A DNA stretch of 64,000 nt. Source: Erwinia rhapontici. Lineage in GTDB: Bacteria; Pseudomonadota; Gammaproteobacteria; Enterobacterales; Enterobacteriaceae. The notes under the pieces are model-generated. The model had not been told where the DNA came from, did not search any database, and saw only the letters and a program-made list of their open reading frames with translations. The stretch's first letter is position 1; each line of letters opens with the position of its first letter. The stretch covers positions 62,001-126,000 of the forward strand of contig NZ_VRKO01000018.1 of assembly GCF_012271765.1 (NCBI RefSeq), written 5' to 3'. Positions 45,603 through 54,438 of this stretch are shown here, piece by piece. The position numbers were made by a program, and so were the translations under genes.

Positions 45603-46430
45603 GTGAAATTCACATCCCGTTGCGTTGGGTTACTGTGGTGCAGCCTGCTCATCGGTTGCGCCACCGATAACCGAGTTGTCACCGCCGACGCCATTGCGCG
45701 TGCGGCGGGTTTACAGCAGGGTGAAATCAACTCCGCCCCCTTTGTACTCAGCTGGTGGGGGCGCATTCGCGATCCTCAGCAGCCTGTGCATCTCTATATT
45801 GAAGGTGATGGTTTTGCCTGGGTCACTCCCAGTCAGCCCTCACGCGATCCCACCCCGTTTAACCCTACTGCGCTTAAACTTGCCGCTGCCGACCCTGCCC
45901 TGAATGTGGTCTATCTGGCACGTCCCTGCCAGTACATCCCAATGACGCGCAATCCCGTCTGTAACAAGAGCTGGTGGACCGACCGCCGCTTTGCTCCAGA
46001 GGTGATTAATGCAATGAATAATGCCATCACACAGATTGCCCGCCAGGCCCCCGGTCAGCCGCTCGTGCTGGTAGGCTACTCGGGTGGTGGTGCGGTGGCT
46101 GCGTTAGTCACGGCGCGGCGCCATGATGTGCAGTCGCTGCGCACGGTGGCGGGAAATCTCGATATGGATGAGGTGAACCGTCTGCATCAGGCCAGCCCGA
46201 TGCCACAGTCGCTGAATGCCAAAGACGTTGCCCCAAGGCTGTCAGGGCTGCCACAGATCCACTTCTCTGGCAGTGAGGATCGGGTGGTGCCGCACAGCGT
46301 GGCACAAGGCTATGCGGATGCCAGCCACTCTTCCTGCGTACAAATCGTTGAGGTTCCTGGGCTGACACACGGGGGTCATTGGGAAACGCACTGGACCGCC
46401 CTACTGGCGCAACAGCCCGCCTGTAAATAG
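45603..46430 (+). CDS. Putative lipoprotein alpha/beta hydrolase
   Basis: A 275-residue product from a GTG start. The start is fixed by the lipoprotein signal MKFTSRCVGLLWCSLLIGC, lipobox cysteine C19, followed by A-T-D (no +2 Asp, so outer-membrane sorting is expected). The alpha/beta hydrolase fold is suggested by the nucleophile elbow VLVGYSGGG (S160), GSEDRVVP (D226) and THGGHW (H256 or H259) in the right order for a Ser-Asp-His triad. Reaction and substrate are unknown. It begins 7 bases after autotransporter 2. It could act on envelope lipids, glycans or the secreted passenger; only co-transcription supports the link. Confidence 0.8.
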   Translation: MKFTSRCVGLLWCSLLIGCATDNRVVTADAIARAAGLQQGEINSAPFVLSWWGRIRDPQQPVHLYIEGDGFAWVTPSQPSRDPTPFNPTALKLAAADPALNVVYLARPCQYIPMTRNPVCNKSWWTDRRFAPEVINAMNNAITQIARQAPGQPLVLVGYSGGGAVAALVTARRHDVQSLRTVAGNLDMDEVNRLHQASPMPQSLNAKDVAPRLSGLPQIHFSGSEDRVVPHSVAQGYADASHSSCVQIVEVPGLTHGGHWETHWTALLAQQPACK

Positions 46431-46434
46431 ACAA

Positions 46435-46468
46435 AAAAAAGCCTGATGAATCATCATCAGGCTTTTTT
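46435..46468. terminator. Bidirectional terminator between the lipoprotein gene and clpA
   Basis: AAAAAAGCCTGATGA and TCATCAGGCTTTTTT form a perfect 15-bp stem with a 4-base loop, between convergent genes. Confidence 0.9.
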
Positions 46469-46488
46469 ATTCGCGCAGGTCCGGCAAA

Positions 46489-48765
46489 TTAATGCACGGT
46501 CCCCTCCGCTTTACGCTTCTGTGCACTCAGGAAGTGATAGGTCAGTTGGTTTTTATCTTTATCCAGCGCCACCGACACCGATCCCCCATCAACCAGTGAA
46601 CCAAACAGCAGCTCATTGGCTAACGGTTTCTTCAGGCTCTCCTGAACGGTACGGGCCATTGGGCGTGCGCCCATTGCCTTGTCGTAGCCTTTCTCTGCCA
46701 GCCAGTCACGGGCGTCATCACTGACTTCCAGCGAGACACCTTTCGCATCCAACTGGGCCTGGAGTTCGACGATAAACTTGTCGACAACCTGATGGATCAC
46801 GACCTGGTCGAGATGTTTGAACCAGATAATATTATCCAGACGGTTACGGAACTCTGGTGTGAAGATCTTTTTGATCTCTTCCATCGCATCGGTACTGTTG
46901 TCCTGCTGGATCAGGCCGATAGATTTACGTTCGGTTTCACGTACCCCGGCGTTCGTGGTCATCACGACCACCACATTACGGAAGTCCGCTTTACGGCCGT
47001 TATTATCCGTCAGCATGCCGTTATCCATCACCTGCAACAGCAGGTTGAAGACATCCGGATGCGCTTTCTCAATCTCATCCAGCAACACCACCGCATGCGG
47101 ATGTTTGATCACCGCATCGGTTAACAGGCCGCCCTGATCGAAACCAACATAGCCCGGAGGCGCACCAATCAGACGACTGACGGTGTGACGTTCCATATAC
47201 TCGGACATGTCAAAACGCAGCAGCTCAATACCCAACGCTTTCGCCAGCTGAACCGTTACCTCGGTTTTCCCAACACCGGTCGGGCCGGCAAACAGGAAGG
47301 AACCAACAGGTTTACGATCCTGGCCCAAACCTGCACGGCTCATTTTGATCGCTTCGGTCAGCACTTCAATGGCATTATCCTGGCCAAATACCAGCATCTT
47401 CAAGCGATCGCCGAGCGTTTTCAGTGAATCACGGTCGGAAGCCGACACGCTCTTCTCAGGAATACGGGCAATACGCGCCACCACCGTTTCGATATCCGAC
47501 ACGTTGACGGTTTTTTTGCGTTTGCTGACCGGCATCAGACGCGCACGGGCACCGGCTTCATCAATAACGTCAATCGCCTTATCGGGCAGATGACGGTCGT
47601 TGATGTATTTCACCGCCAGCTCCACCGCCGCACGCACCGCTTTTGCGGTGTAACGAACGTCGTGGTGCGCTTCGTACTTCGGCTTCAGACCATTGATGAT
47701 CTGCACCGTTTCCTCAACCGTTGGCTCAGTAATATCAATTTTCTGGAAGCGACGTGCCAGCGCACGATCTTTTTCGAAAATATTACTGAATTCCTGGTAA
47801 GTGGTAGAACCCATCACGCGAATTTTCCCACCCGACAGCAGCGGTTTAATCAGATTTGCGGCATCCACCTGGCCGCCTGATGCCGCGCCAGCACCAATAA
47901 TCGTATGAATTTCATCGATAAACAGAATGCTGCTGGTGTCCTGCTCAAGCTGTTTCAGTAACGCTTTAAAGCGTTTCTCAAAGTCACCACGGTATTTAGT
48001 GCCCGCCAGCAGAGAACCAATATCCAGTGAATAGATGGTGCAATCTTTCATCACTTCCGGCACATCACCCTGCACAATACGCCAGGCAAGACCTTCCGCA
48101 ATTGCCGTTTTACCGACCCCAGATTCGCCCACCAGCAGTGGATTATTTTTACGACGGCGGCAGAGAACCTGAACGGCGCGTTCCAGCTCTTTATCACGGC
48201 CGATCAGCGGGTCAATACCGCCAACACGAGCAAGCTGGTTAAGGTTGGTGGTGAAGTTTTCCATACGTTCCTCCCCGCCTGCTTGCTCTTCATTAACCGG
48301 ATTCTCAGCACCCGATGCCGGGCCTGGTTCATCTTTGCGTGTGCCGTGTGAGATGTAGTTCACCACATCAAGACGACTGACTTCATGTTTGCGCAGCAGA
48401 TAAGCAGCCTGCGACTCCTGCTCGCTAAAGATCGCGACCAGTACGTTAGCGCCCGCAACTTCGCTGCGGCCGGATGACTGCACGTGGAAAACAGCACGTT
48501 GCAGTACGCGTTGGAAACTTAGCGTCGGCTGTGTGTCGCGCTCTTCTTCGCTGACCGGCAAGACCGGGGTGGTTTGTTCAATGAAAGCTTCGAGCTCCTG
48601 CCGTAACGCGACAATATCCACCGTACAGGCTTCCAGTGCCTCTCTGGCCGACGGGTTACTGAGCAATGCCAGTAACAAATGCTCGACGGTCATAAACTCA
48701 TGTCGGTGCTCGCGCGCTCTGGCGAAAGCCATGTTTAAACTGAGTTCCAGTTCTTGATTGAGCAT
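46489..48765 (-). CDS. clpA: ATP-dependent Clp protease ATP-binding subunit ClpA
   Basis: Hexameric unfoldase feeding ClpP; degrades N-degron and other substrates. The start at ATG 48765 follows a strong GGGGGAGGTGCC site and gives 758 residues, the E. coli length. Order: Clp N-domain, AAA-1 (Walker [10 protein letters not shown], Walker [11 protein letters not shown]), AAA-2 (Walker [10 protein letters not shown], Walker [12 protein letters not shown]), and C-terminal domain. The IGL loop for ClpP docking appears as KSIGLIQQ. Downstream of clpS on the same strand. Confidence 0.98.
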   Translation of the reverse strand: MLNQELELSLNMAFARAREHRHEFMTVEHLLLALLSNPSAREALEACTVDIVALRQELEAFIEQTTPVLPVSEEERDTQPTLSFQRVLQRAVFHVQSSGRSEVAGANVLVAIFSEQESQAAYLLRKHEVSRLDVVNYISHGTRKDEPGPASGAENPVNEEQAGGEERMENFTTNLNQLARVGGIDPLIGRDKELERAVQVLCRRRKNNPLLVGESGVGKTAIAEGLAWRIVQGDVPEVMKDCTIYSLDIGSLLAGTKYRGDFEKRFKALLKQLEQDTSSILFIDEIHTIIGAGAASGGQVDAANLIKPLLSGGKIRVMGSTTYQEFSNIFEKDRALARRFQKIDITEPTVEETVQIINGLKPKYEAHHDVRYTAKAVRAAVELAVKYINDRHLPDKAIDVIDEAGARARLMPVSKRKKTVNVSDIETVVARIARIPEKSVSASDRDSLKTLGDRLKMLVFGQDNAIEVLTEAIKMSRAGLGQDRKPVGSFLFAGPTGVGKTEVTVQLAKALGIELLRFDMSEYMERHTVSRLIGAPPGYVGFDQGGLLTDAVIKHPHAVVLLDEIEKAHPDVFNLLLQVMDNGMLTDNNGRKADFRNVVVVMTTNAGVRETERKSIGLIQQDNSTDAMEEIKKIFTPEFRNRLDNIIWFKHLDQVVIHQVVDKFIVELQAQLDAKGVSLEVSDDARDWLAEKGYDKAMGARPMARTVQESLKKPLANELLFGSLVDGGSVSVALDKDKNQLTYHFLSAQKRKAEGTVH

Positions 48766-48796
48766 AGGCACCTCCCCCACAAATAGATCGCCTTAT

Positions 48797-49117
48797 TCAG
48801 GCTTTTTCCAGCGTACAAAGCAACGGATGCTCATTTTCCCTGGCATACTTGTTCACATTAGCGACTTTAGTCTCTGCGACTTCAGCAGTAAACACACCGC
48901 ATATCGCCTTTCCCTGGTAGTGAACCGCGAGCATCAGTTGCGTTGCACGTTCAACATCATAAGAAAAGAACTTTTGCAGAACGTCAATAACAAATTCCAT
49001 AGGCGTATAATCGTCATTATTCAGAATAACTTTATACATCGAGGGTGGCTTGAGCTCCTCACGGACTTTATCGTCTGCAAGCTTTTCAAAATTAAGCCAA
49101 TCGTTAGTCTTTCCCAT
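48797..49117 (-). CDS. clpS: ClpS, N-degron adaptor of ClpA
   Basis: Adaptor that binds N-terminal Leu, Phe, Tyr and Trp and hands proteins to ClpAP. The 106 residues equal E. coli. Ligand-pocket segments are intact: [20 protein letters not shown] and [17 protein letters not shown]. It precedes clpA by 31 bases, forming the usual pair. Confidence 0.98.
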   Translation of the reverse strand: MGKTNDWLNFEKLADDKVREELKPPSMYKVILNNDDYTPMEFVIDVLQKFFSYDVERATQLMLAVHYQGKAICGVFTAEVAETKVANVNKYARENEHPLLCTLEKA

Positions 49118-49438
49118 ACCTACCCAGTGTGATCAACATTGCTTACTTACGCCAGACTAACATCATTCATGTTAGGAATAACATGAGCACAATGTTGTAC
49201 AGCGCGGTTGAAATTGTGTACAGAAATCATCAATCGCGACCTTCATCACAAAATTCGCAATAGCGTTAACTGCTTCAAATTTTGATGATTTCATCCCCAT
49301 CATAACCGCCCGTTTGCTTGACCCTTGATGCCAATTCTCTACAGTACAAACACAGGCTGAATGAAGATTAACCAGCCGTCAGGTTTTTAAACCTGGACAC
49401 CTCACTCAATTTGAATGTCTTGCGAGGGATGTAGAAGC
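49118..49438. other. Intergenic region between divergent clpS and cspD
   Basis: 321 bases. A 7-bp inverted repeat (CTAACAT/ATGTTAG, 49157-49175) lies close to clpS and could be regulatory. The cspD promoter is at 49318-49345. macAB and ybjX, present beyond cspD in E. coli, are absent from this area. Confidence 0.55.
49318..49345 (+). promoter_or_regulatory. Predicted cspD promoter
   Basis: TTGACC (49318-49323) and TACAGT (49340-49345) are separated by 16 bases. The start site would be near 49352, giving a leader of roughly 87 bases, in keeping with the long leaders of csp genes. Confidence 0.5.
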
Positions 49439-49666
49439 ATGGAGACGGGTACTGTTAAGTGGTTTAATAACGCCAAAGGCTTCGGTTTCATCTGTCCGGT
49501 GGGCGGCGGCGAGGATATTTTCGCTCACTACTCAACGATTAAGATGGACGGTTACAGAACGCTGAAAGCCGGGCAACAAGTCCAGTTTGATTTGCATCAG
49601 GGCCCAAAAGGCAATCATGCCAGCCTCATCGTCCCTGTTGAAGAGGCCATCGCTATCAGCGCATGA
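49439..49666 (+). CDS. cspD: Cold-shock-like protein CspD
   Basis: Stationary-phase single-strand nucleic-acid binding protein that inhibits replication in E. coli. The start at ATG 49439 gives 75 residues (METGTVKWFNNAKGFGFICP), with the RNP-1 motif KGFGFICP and RNP-2-like DIFAHYS. The eight extra in-frame codons upstream are rejected. A GAGGG lies upstream of the ATG. Confidence 0.96.
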   Translation: METGTVKWFNNAKGFGFICPVGGGEDIFAHYSTIKMDGYRTLKAGQQVQFDLHQGPKGNHASLIVPVEEAIAISA

Positions 49667-49696
49667 CCCTTTACTCATTCTGTACAACCCTGCGAC

Positions 49697-49726
49697 AAAA
49701 TGCCAGCCAGTGATGCTGGCATTTTT
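49697..49726. terminator. Terminator of cspD
   Basis: AAAATGCCAGC and GCTGGCATTTT pair over a 7-base loop and are followed by Ts; the A-run on the other side lets it also act toward ybjD. Confidence 0.8.
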
Positions 49727-49812
49727 ATTGGGCGCTCTGCTCACTCTCCTAATATGGGTGGACAGATGCGTTTTTCAACCCAGGCAGAATGCCATGAACG
49801 GAAATAACGGCA

Positions 49813-51471
49813 TTAATCCGCTTTCCCTCGCGCCAGCCCCTGTACGCTGGCAAACATGTTACGCAGCAAAGGCGGTACTGACTCCGTTCCGCGTTCAGCG
49901 GCATCCATCGCCACTGAAATGGCCAGCTCCGGCTTGGAAGCGTGCTGGAGGGCCTTGCCAATAATTCGCCGCATATTCATCGGTACATTGGGAGGCAGCC
50001 TGGCGATACGATGATAGACCGCAGCAAAACCCGCTTTGTACAGGAAATGCTCCATATCCAGTGCGGGTAATTGCGTCAGGTGCTGGTGTTCGTCTGCCCG
50101 CGCCTGATCCAGCATACTGCGAGCCGTAGCAGCATATTTCTTTCCGGCATCATCGCCATCGGTGAGAACATGCCATTCAATGCCCATACGTTGAGCGAAT
50201 TTCAGCAACGGCTTTAACCCGGACTGGGCGAACTCAATCACCTTCACGCCTTCTGCCGCAAAATGATAACCGCACTGGCGCGCCAGCTCGTTCATCACCC
50301 ACACCTCTGTTTCACCTTCCACCAGTAACCAGCAGCGCGCAAACAGCGAAGACGGGCGGTTAAAACGAATGTGAAAAGCGATGCGTCGGCTGTCCTCAGC
50401 GCTCATGCCTGCGGGGCCAATACGCCACGCGGCTACGCGCTGTGGCTCGCGTACCAGGCGACACACCTGCTCCACCGGCACTTGCGACAGCAGTTCACCC
50501 GAGTTCGTGGTGACGATTTTTTGCAGGGGCAGCAGGGAGAGTAACTCCCAGGCCACTGCCAGCATGGTCGGGTGCAGGCGGGTTTCCGGGTCTTCCACCA
50601 GTAATAACGGCCGGGCCTGCGCATCCAACTGCTGCGCGCCACGCGCCTGAACCAGCAGGGCAAACATGCGCAACAGGATCAGTCGACGGCTGCGGTCGCC
50701 TTCGGCAATCAGGTGATTCATCTCCCGCAGATGACGCCAGCCACTGCCGGATTCACGCTGCTGGGGAGGGACACGGCTGGCCGGAAGAGAGGCCTGGGAC
50801 GACTGAAAAGAAAAATAGTGTTCCACCAGTTGTTGCAGGGTATTCAGCCCTTCGCGCAGTGCGGTATCCGTCAGATTTTGCGGGCAGATCGCCACGTCAC
50901 GCATCAGATCTTCCATCATACTTGTCAGTTCAGTCAGCGGCGCAGACGGTGCTGCATCGTGTGGCTGGCGTCGGCTGAAACGTGCATCGCGCAGGCGCAG
51001 CACGGGATGCAGGCGGATCAGTGCTGTTATCGCCTCCGTCGCCTGGTCGCCGCTAATGATGCTTTGTCCGCGAGCATCTCGAAACTGTCGGCGGGTTACT
51101 ATCTGTTCTTCGTCCAGCAGCCGCCCCTCGATACAGAGTTCAAGACGGCGCAATCCGCCTTCGCCTCGCCACCACAGGGAGGAAAGCGGCTGATACTGCA
51201 CCGCTTCCGCCTCACCCACCTCGCGTTCGCAAAACGTCAGTACGATCTGCACATCGCGTTCCCGACGATGCCGTTCACCCGGCAGGTAATGAAAATCATG
51301 CCGCCTGAACTGGTACAGATCCTGCTGAGGAGCCAGCAACAGCGTCAGCGCATCCAGCAGGCTGGATTTCCCCCAGGCATTTTCGCCAATCAGAACGTTG
51401 TTTCCTTCCAGCGGCAACGACAAGCGGTTGATGCCACGAAAGCCGACGATGGCCATTTTTTCCAGAATCAT
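49813..51471 (-). CDS. ybjD: OLD-family ATP-dependent nuclease YbjD
   Basis: At 552 residues the same length as E. coli YbjD. N-terminal SMC/ABC-like ATPase with Walker A GENAWGKSSL (residues 29-38) and the signature-containing region ending LLLVEDPETRLHP; C-terminal Toprim domain with WLLVEGETEVW and DGDDAGKKYAA, the catalytic acidic residues. OLD-family proteins include phage-defence and DNA-processing nucleases; the role of YbjD is not known. It is alone in its transcript. Confidence 0.93.
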   Translation of the reverse strand: MILEKMAIVGFRGINRLSLPLEGNNVLIGENAWGKSSLLDALTLLLAPQQDLYQFRRHDFHYLPGERHRRERDVQIVLTFCEREVGEAEAVQYQPLSSLWWRGEGGLRRLELCIEGRLLDEEQIVTRRQFRDARGQSIISGDQATEAITALIRLHPVLRLRDARFSRRQPHDAAPSAPLTELTSMMEDLMRDVAICPQNLTDTALREGLNTLQQLVEHYFSFQSSQASLPASRVPPQQRESGSGWRHLREMNHLIAEGDRSRRLILLRMFALLVQARGAQQLDAQARPLLLVEDPETRLHPTMLAVAWELLSLLPLQKIVTTNSGELLSQVPVEQVCRLVREPQRVAAWRIGPAGMSAEDSRRIAFHIRFNRPSSLFARCWLLVEGETEVWVMNELARQCGYHFAAEGVKVIEFAQSGLKPLLKFAQRMGIEWHVLTDGDDAGKKYAATARSMLDQARADEHQHLTQLPALDMEHFLYKAGFAAVYHRIARLPPNVPMNMRRIIGKALQHASKPELAISVAMDAAERGTESVPPLLRNMFASVQGLARGKAD

Positions 51472-51561
51472 CTTTGCCCCTTTTTGCTTTTGTATTGAGA
51501 ATGGTCGGCCTGCGTCGGTGGGTCAAGCCACGGAGAAAAAACGCTGTTTGCCGTTGCAGAA

Positions 51562-51575
51562 TTGCGCCAGATCAA
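51562..51575 (+). promoter_or_regulatory. Candidate FNR site upstream of hcp
   Basis: TTGCG-CCAG-ATCAA matches eight of ten FNR consensus positions. Its centre is about 71 bases before the predicted hcp start site, a class I activator position. Confidence 0.45.
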
Positions 51576-51603
51576 ACCAGGGCAGGTTAATCTTTACGGC
51601 TGC

Positions 51604-51632
51604 TTGTATCCCGGGCCGTAATCTCATACATA
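51604..51632 (+). promoter_or_regulatory. Predicted hcp promoter
   Basis: TTGTAT (51604-51609), a 17-base spacer and TACATA (51627-51632). The start site would be near 51639, inside the NsrR-type palindrome. Confidence 0.5.
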
Positions 51633-51655
51633 AAGATGCATATTAAATACATCTT
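51633..51655 (+). promoter_or_regulatory. NsrR-type operator of hcp-hcr
   Basis: A 23-base imperfect palindrome with arms AAGATGCAT and ATACATCTT, matching the NsrR operator pattern known from enterobacterial hmp and hcp (AAGATGCAT arms). It covers the predicted start site, which suits repression relieved by nitric oxide. Confidence 0.72.
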
Positions 51656-51670
51656 ATAAAAGGTGAGACC

Positions 51671-53323
51671 ATGTTCTGTATTCAATGTGAGCAAACAATG
51701 CGTACTCCGGTCGGCGACGGCTGTGCTTACGCGCAAGGTATGTGCGGTAAAACAGCGGAAACGTCCGATCTACAGGATCTGCTGGTGGCGGTGCTTCAGG
51801 GCTTGTCAGCCTGGGCACTTCAGGCACGCAGTCTGGGAATTATCGATCACGAAGTGGATAATTTCGCCCCGCGCGCGTTTTTCTCCACGCTGACTAACGT
51901 CAACTTTGATTCCGCGCGTATCGTGGATTATGCGTTTGAAGCGATCGCCCTGCGCGATCGTCTGCAACAGCGCTGCGTGCAGAGGGGGGGTAGCCTGCTT
52001 CTCGATCACCCGCTCGCCGCGCTCAACCTGGCAAGCCATGAAATTGCCGGGTTGCAGCAGCAGGCCGCACAGTTTGCACTGAACGAGGGTGGCGCGGATG
52101 CCGATACCCTCGGGTTGCGTCTGCTCTGTCTCTATGGACTAAAAGGGGCGGCAGCCTACATGGAGCATGCACACGTCCATAACCGCTTCGATAACGCGAT
52201 CTATGCTGAGTATCATCAGATCATGGCCTGGCTGGGGACAAACCCTTCTGCCACCAACGATCTGGTGGCCTGCGCCATGCAGATCGGCAAAATGAACTTC
52301 ACCATCATGGGGATGCTGGATGAAGCGCAAACGACGGTTTATGGCGATCCACAGCCCGTCACCGTCAATGTCCGCCCGGTGGCCGGCAAGGCGATCCTGA
52401 TTTCTGGTCACGACCTGAAAGACCTCCAGTTCCTGCTGGAGCAGACCGCCGGAAGAGGCATTAACGTTTTCACCCACGGCGAGATGTTACCTGCCCACGG
52501 CTACCCGGAACTCAAAAAATACCCGCATCTGGTGGGTAACTACGGCAGTGGCTGGCAGAACCAGCAAACGGAGTTTGCCCGCTTCCCAGGCCCGATAGTG
52601 ATGACCTCCAACTGCATTATTGACCCGCTGGTAGGCGATTATCAGCAGCGTATCTGGACACGCAGCATCGTCGGCTGGCCTGGCGTCAATCACCTGGAAG
52701 GTGACGATTTCTCTGCCGTCATCGACCAGGCAGAGAGTATGCCGGGCTTCCCCTGGAGTGAAATTCCTCATGAGATCACTGTCGGCTTCGGGCGTAAAGT
52801 GCTGCTGGATGCCTGTGACAGTATCATCGACCTGGTAAGCCGCCAGAAACTGCGCCATGTGTTCCTGGTGGGTGGCTGTGATGGCAGCCGTGACCAGCGT
52901 AGCTATTACACGGATATGGCGCTGGCGATCCCACAGGACTGCCTGGTGCTGACGCTGGCCTGCGGGAAATACCGCTTCAATAAACTGGAGTTTGGCCATA
53001 TCGAAGGGTTACCACGCCTGCTGGACGTGGGCCAGTGTAACGACAGCTACGCGGCCATTATGCTGGCGGTCAGACTGGCAGAAAAACTCAACTGCGGCGT
53101 CAACGACCTGCCGCTGTCACTGCTGCTTTCGTGGTTTGAACAAAAAGCCATTGTCGTACTGCTCACGCTGTTATCACTGGGGGTAAAAAACATTCGTACC
53201 GGCCCAACCTCCCCGGCATTCCTCACCGATAACCTGCTGGCACTGTTGCAAAAAGAGTTCGGTATGATCCCGGTTAGCAGCGTGGAAAACGATCTGGCCA
53301 CCATCCTCGGCAACGTGGAGTAA
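51671..53323 (+). CDS. hcp: Hydroxylamine reductase / NO reductase Hcp (hybrid-cluster protein)
   Basis: Fe-S enzyme carrying the hybrid cluster; in E. coli it removes nitric oxide at low oxygen. The 550 residues match the family. The N-terminal cluster ligands are C3, C6, C18 and C25 (C-x2-C-x11-C-x6-C). Hybrid-cluster segments are intact: [51 protein letters not shown] and [21 protein letters not shown] precedes the ATG. It is followed 3 bases later by hcr. Confidence 0.97.
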   Translation: MFCIQCEQTMRTPVGDGCAYAQGMCGKTAETSDLQDLLVAVLQGLSAWALQARSLGIIDHEVDNFAPRAFFSTLTNVNFDSARIVDYAFEAIALRDRLQQRCVQRGGSLLLDHPLAALNLASHEIAGLQQQAAQFALNEGGADADTLGLRLLCLYGLKGAAAYMEHAHVHNRFDNAIYAEYHQIMAWLGTNPSATNDLVACAMQIGKMNFTIMGMLDEAQTTVYGDPQPVTVNVRPVAGKAILISGHDLKDLQFLLEQTAGRGINVFTHGEMLPAHGYPELKKYPHLVGNYGSGWQNQQTEFARFPGPIVMTSNCIIDPLVGDYQQRIWTRSIVGWPGVNHLEGDDFSAVIDQAESMPGFPWSEIPHEITVGFGRKVLLDACDSIIDLVSRQKLRHVFLVGGCDGSRDQRSYYTDMALAIPQDCLVLTLACGKYRFNKLEFGHIEGLPRLLDVGQCNDSYAAIMLAVRLAEKLNCGVNDLPLSLLLSWFEQKAIVVLLTLLSLGVKNIRTGPTSPAFLTDNLLALLQKEFGMIPVSSVENDLATILGNVE

Positions 53324-53326
53324 CTC

Positions 53327-54307
53327 ATGAATTCAACGATACTATGCCCCTGGCGCATGCAGGTTCACCATGTGCAGCAGGAAACCCCCGATGTCTGGAC
53401 GCTTGCGCTGATTAACCATGACTTCTATCGCTGGCAGGCGGGCCAGTTCGCGCTGGTGAAAATCGGTAACAGCGATGAAATGCGCGCATATACGCTGTCA
53501 TCCACCCCAGGACAAAGCCCGTTTATCACGCTCACCGTGCGGCAGATCGAACAGGGCAAAGGCTCGGGCTGGTTGACGCGAGATGTTCGCCCGGGAAACG
53601 ATATTTGGCTGTCCGATCCTCAGGGAGATTTCAGCTGTCAGCGCCATCCCGCCAGCCATTATCTCTTTCTGGCGGCAGGCTGCGGCATCACACCGATGAT
53701 GTCGATGTGCCGCTGGCTACATGCGCAGCGCCCGGCCTGCAATGTGCAACTACTGTACAGCGTTCGCTCACCGCAGGATGTCATTTTTGCCCATGAACTC
53801 AGCGCCATGCAGCCGTGGTTAACGTTGACGATTATCGCTGAAAATAGCGGCACGGAAGCGATGCTATCCGGCCGCCTTGATCGTATGCGCCTGGCCGCAC
53901 TGGTGCCTGATATGGTTCGGCGTACCGTGATGATCTGCGGACCCGAGGCCTATATGGCGAGCCTGCAACATGATGTGAAGGCACTGGGGGCAAAGACGAT
54001 TTTCACAGAACAGTTCACCCCGGTAGCCGATGTCGCCAAAGAAGAGACGCAGTTTACCCTGCGCAGCCCGATGCGCTTACAGGCTGACACCTTTCCGTCA
54101 GGCTGGTCACTGCTGGCCGCGATGGAACACCATAAACTCCCCGTTGCCGCTGCCTGTCGCTCGGGCGTGTGCGGCTGCTGTAAAACCCGCGTGACGGAAG
54201 GCCACTACCAAACCCGCAGCCAGCAGACACTTAGTGACACCGAGATTAGCCAGGGTTACGTACTGGCATGCAGCTGCTATCCAGAAAGCGATATCGTCCT
54301 CGCCTGA
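53327..54307 (+). CDS. hcr: NADH oxidoreductase Hcr, electron donor to Hcp
   Basis: FAD and [2Fe-2S] reductase that passes electrons from NADH to Hcp. The 326 residues: FAD domain (MRAYTLSSTPGQ near residue 55), NAD domain (FLAAGCGITPMMSM), and a C-terminal plant-type ferredoxin domain with the cluster cysteines in CRSGVCGCCKTRV and the last in LACSCYP. Same operon as hcp; ends at a strong hairpin. Confidence 0.96.
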   Translation: MNSTILCPWRMQVHHVQQETPDVWTLALINHDFYRWQAGQFALVKIGNSDEMRAYTLSSTPGQSPFITLTVRQIEQGKGSGWLTRDVRPGNDIWLSDPQGDFSCQRHPASHYLFLAAGCGITPMMSMCRWLHAQRPACNVQLLYSVRSPQDVIFAHELSAMQPWLTLTIIAENSGTEAMLSGRLDRMRLAALVPDMVRRTVMICGPEAYMASLQHDVKALGAKTIFTEQFTPVADVAKEETQFTLRSPMRLQADTFPSGWSLLAAMEHHKLPVAAACRSGVCGCCKTRVTEGHYQTRSQQTLSDTEISQGYVLACSCYPESDIVLA

Positions 54308-54322
54308 TCTCACGTTTGACTC

Positions 54323-54349
54323 CCGTGTGAAACCGCTTGTTTCACACGG
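54323..54349 (+). terminator. Hairpin after hcr
   Basis: CCGTGTGAAAC and GTTTCACACGG form a perfect 11-bp stem with a CGCTT loop, 15 bases past the hcr stop. No T-run follows. Likely the end or stabiliser of the hcp-hcr message. Confidence 0.55.
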
Positions 54350-54369
54350 TATCACCTGCCCGGCGCATC

Positions 54370-54376
54370 CTAAACT
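54370..54376 (+). promoter_or_regulatory. Possible sigma-S-type -10 of poxB
   Basis: CTAAACT, followed by AA, resembles the stationary-phase -10 CTATACT with the preferred leading C. E. coli poxB is RpoS-dependent. No -35 is needed for such promoters. Leader would be about 55 bases. Confidence 0.4.
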
Positions 54377-54438
54377 AAGCTTGTAACCGTGAACTTTATC
54401 TTCCCGTCAAAGGACATCCCCATCACTGAGGAGAACGC

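Larger units (their letters stand above)
42973..45650 (+). repeat. Tandem duplication, copy 2
   Basis: Second copy of the unit starting at 40243. It includes a relocated infA-type terminator, upstream DNA with CTGAAATATAGTGATT and CGATAAATCAGATAATTC, the second autotransporter gene, and the first codons of the intact lipoprotein gene. The end is approximate because homology fades within the lipoprotein signal-peptide codons. Confidence 0.82.
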
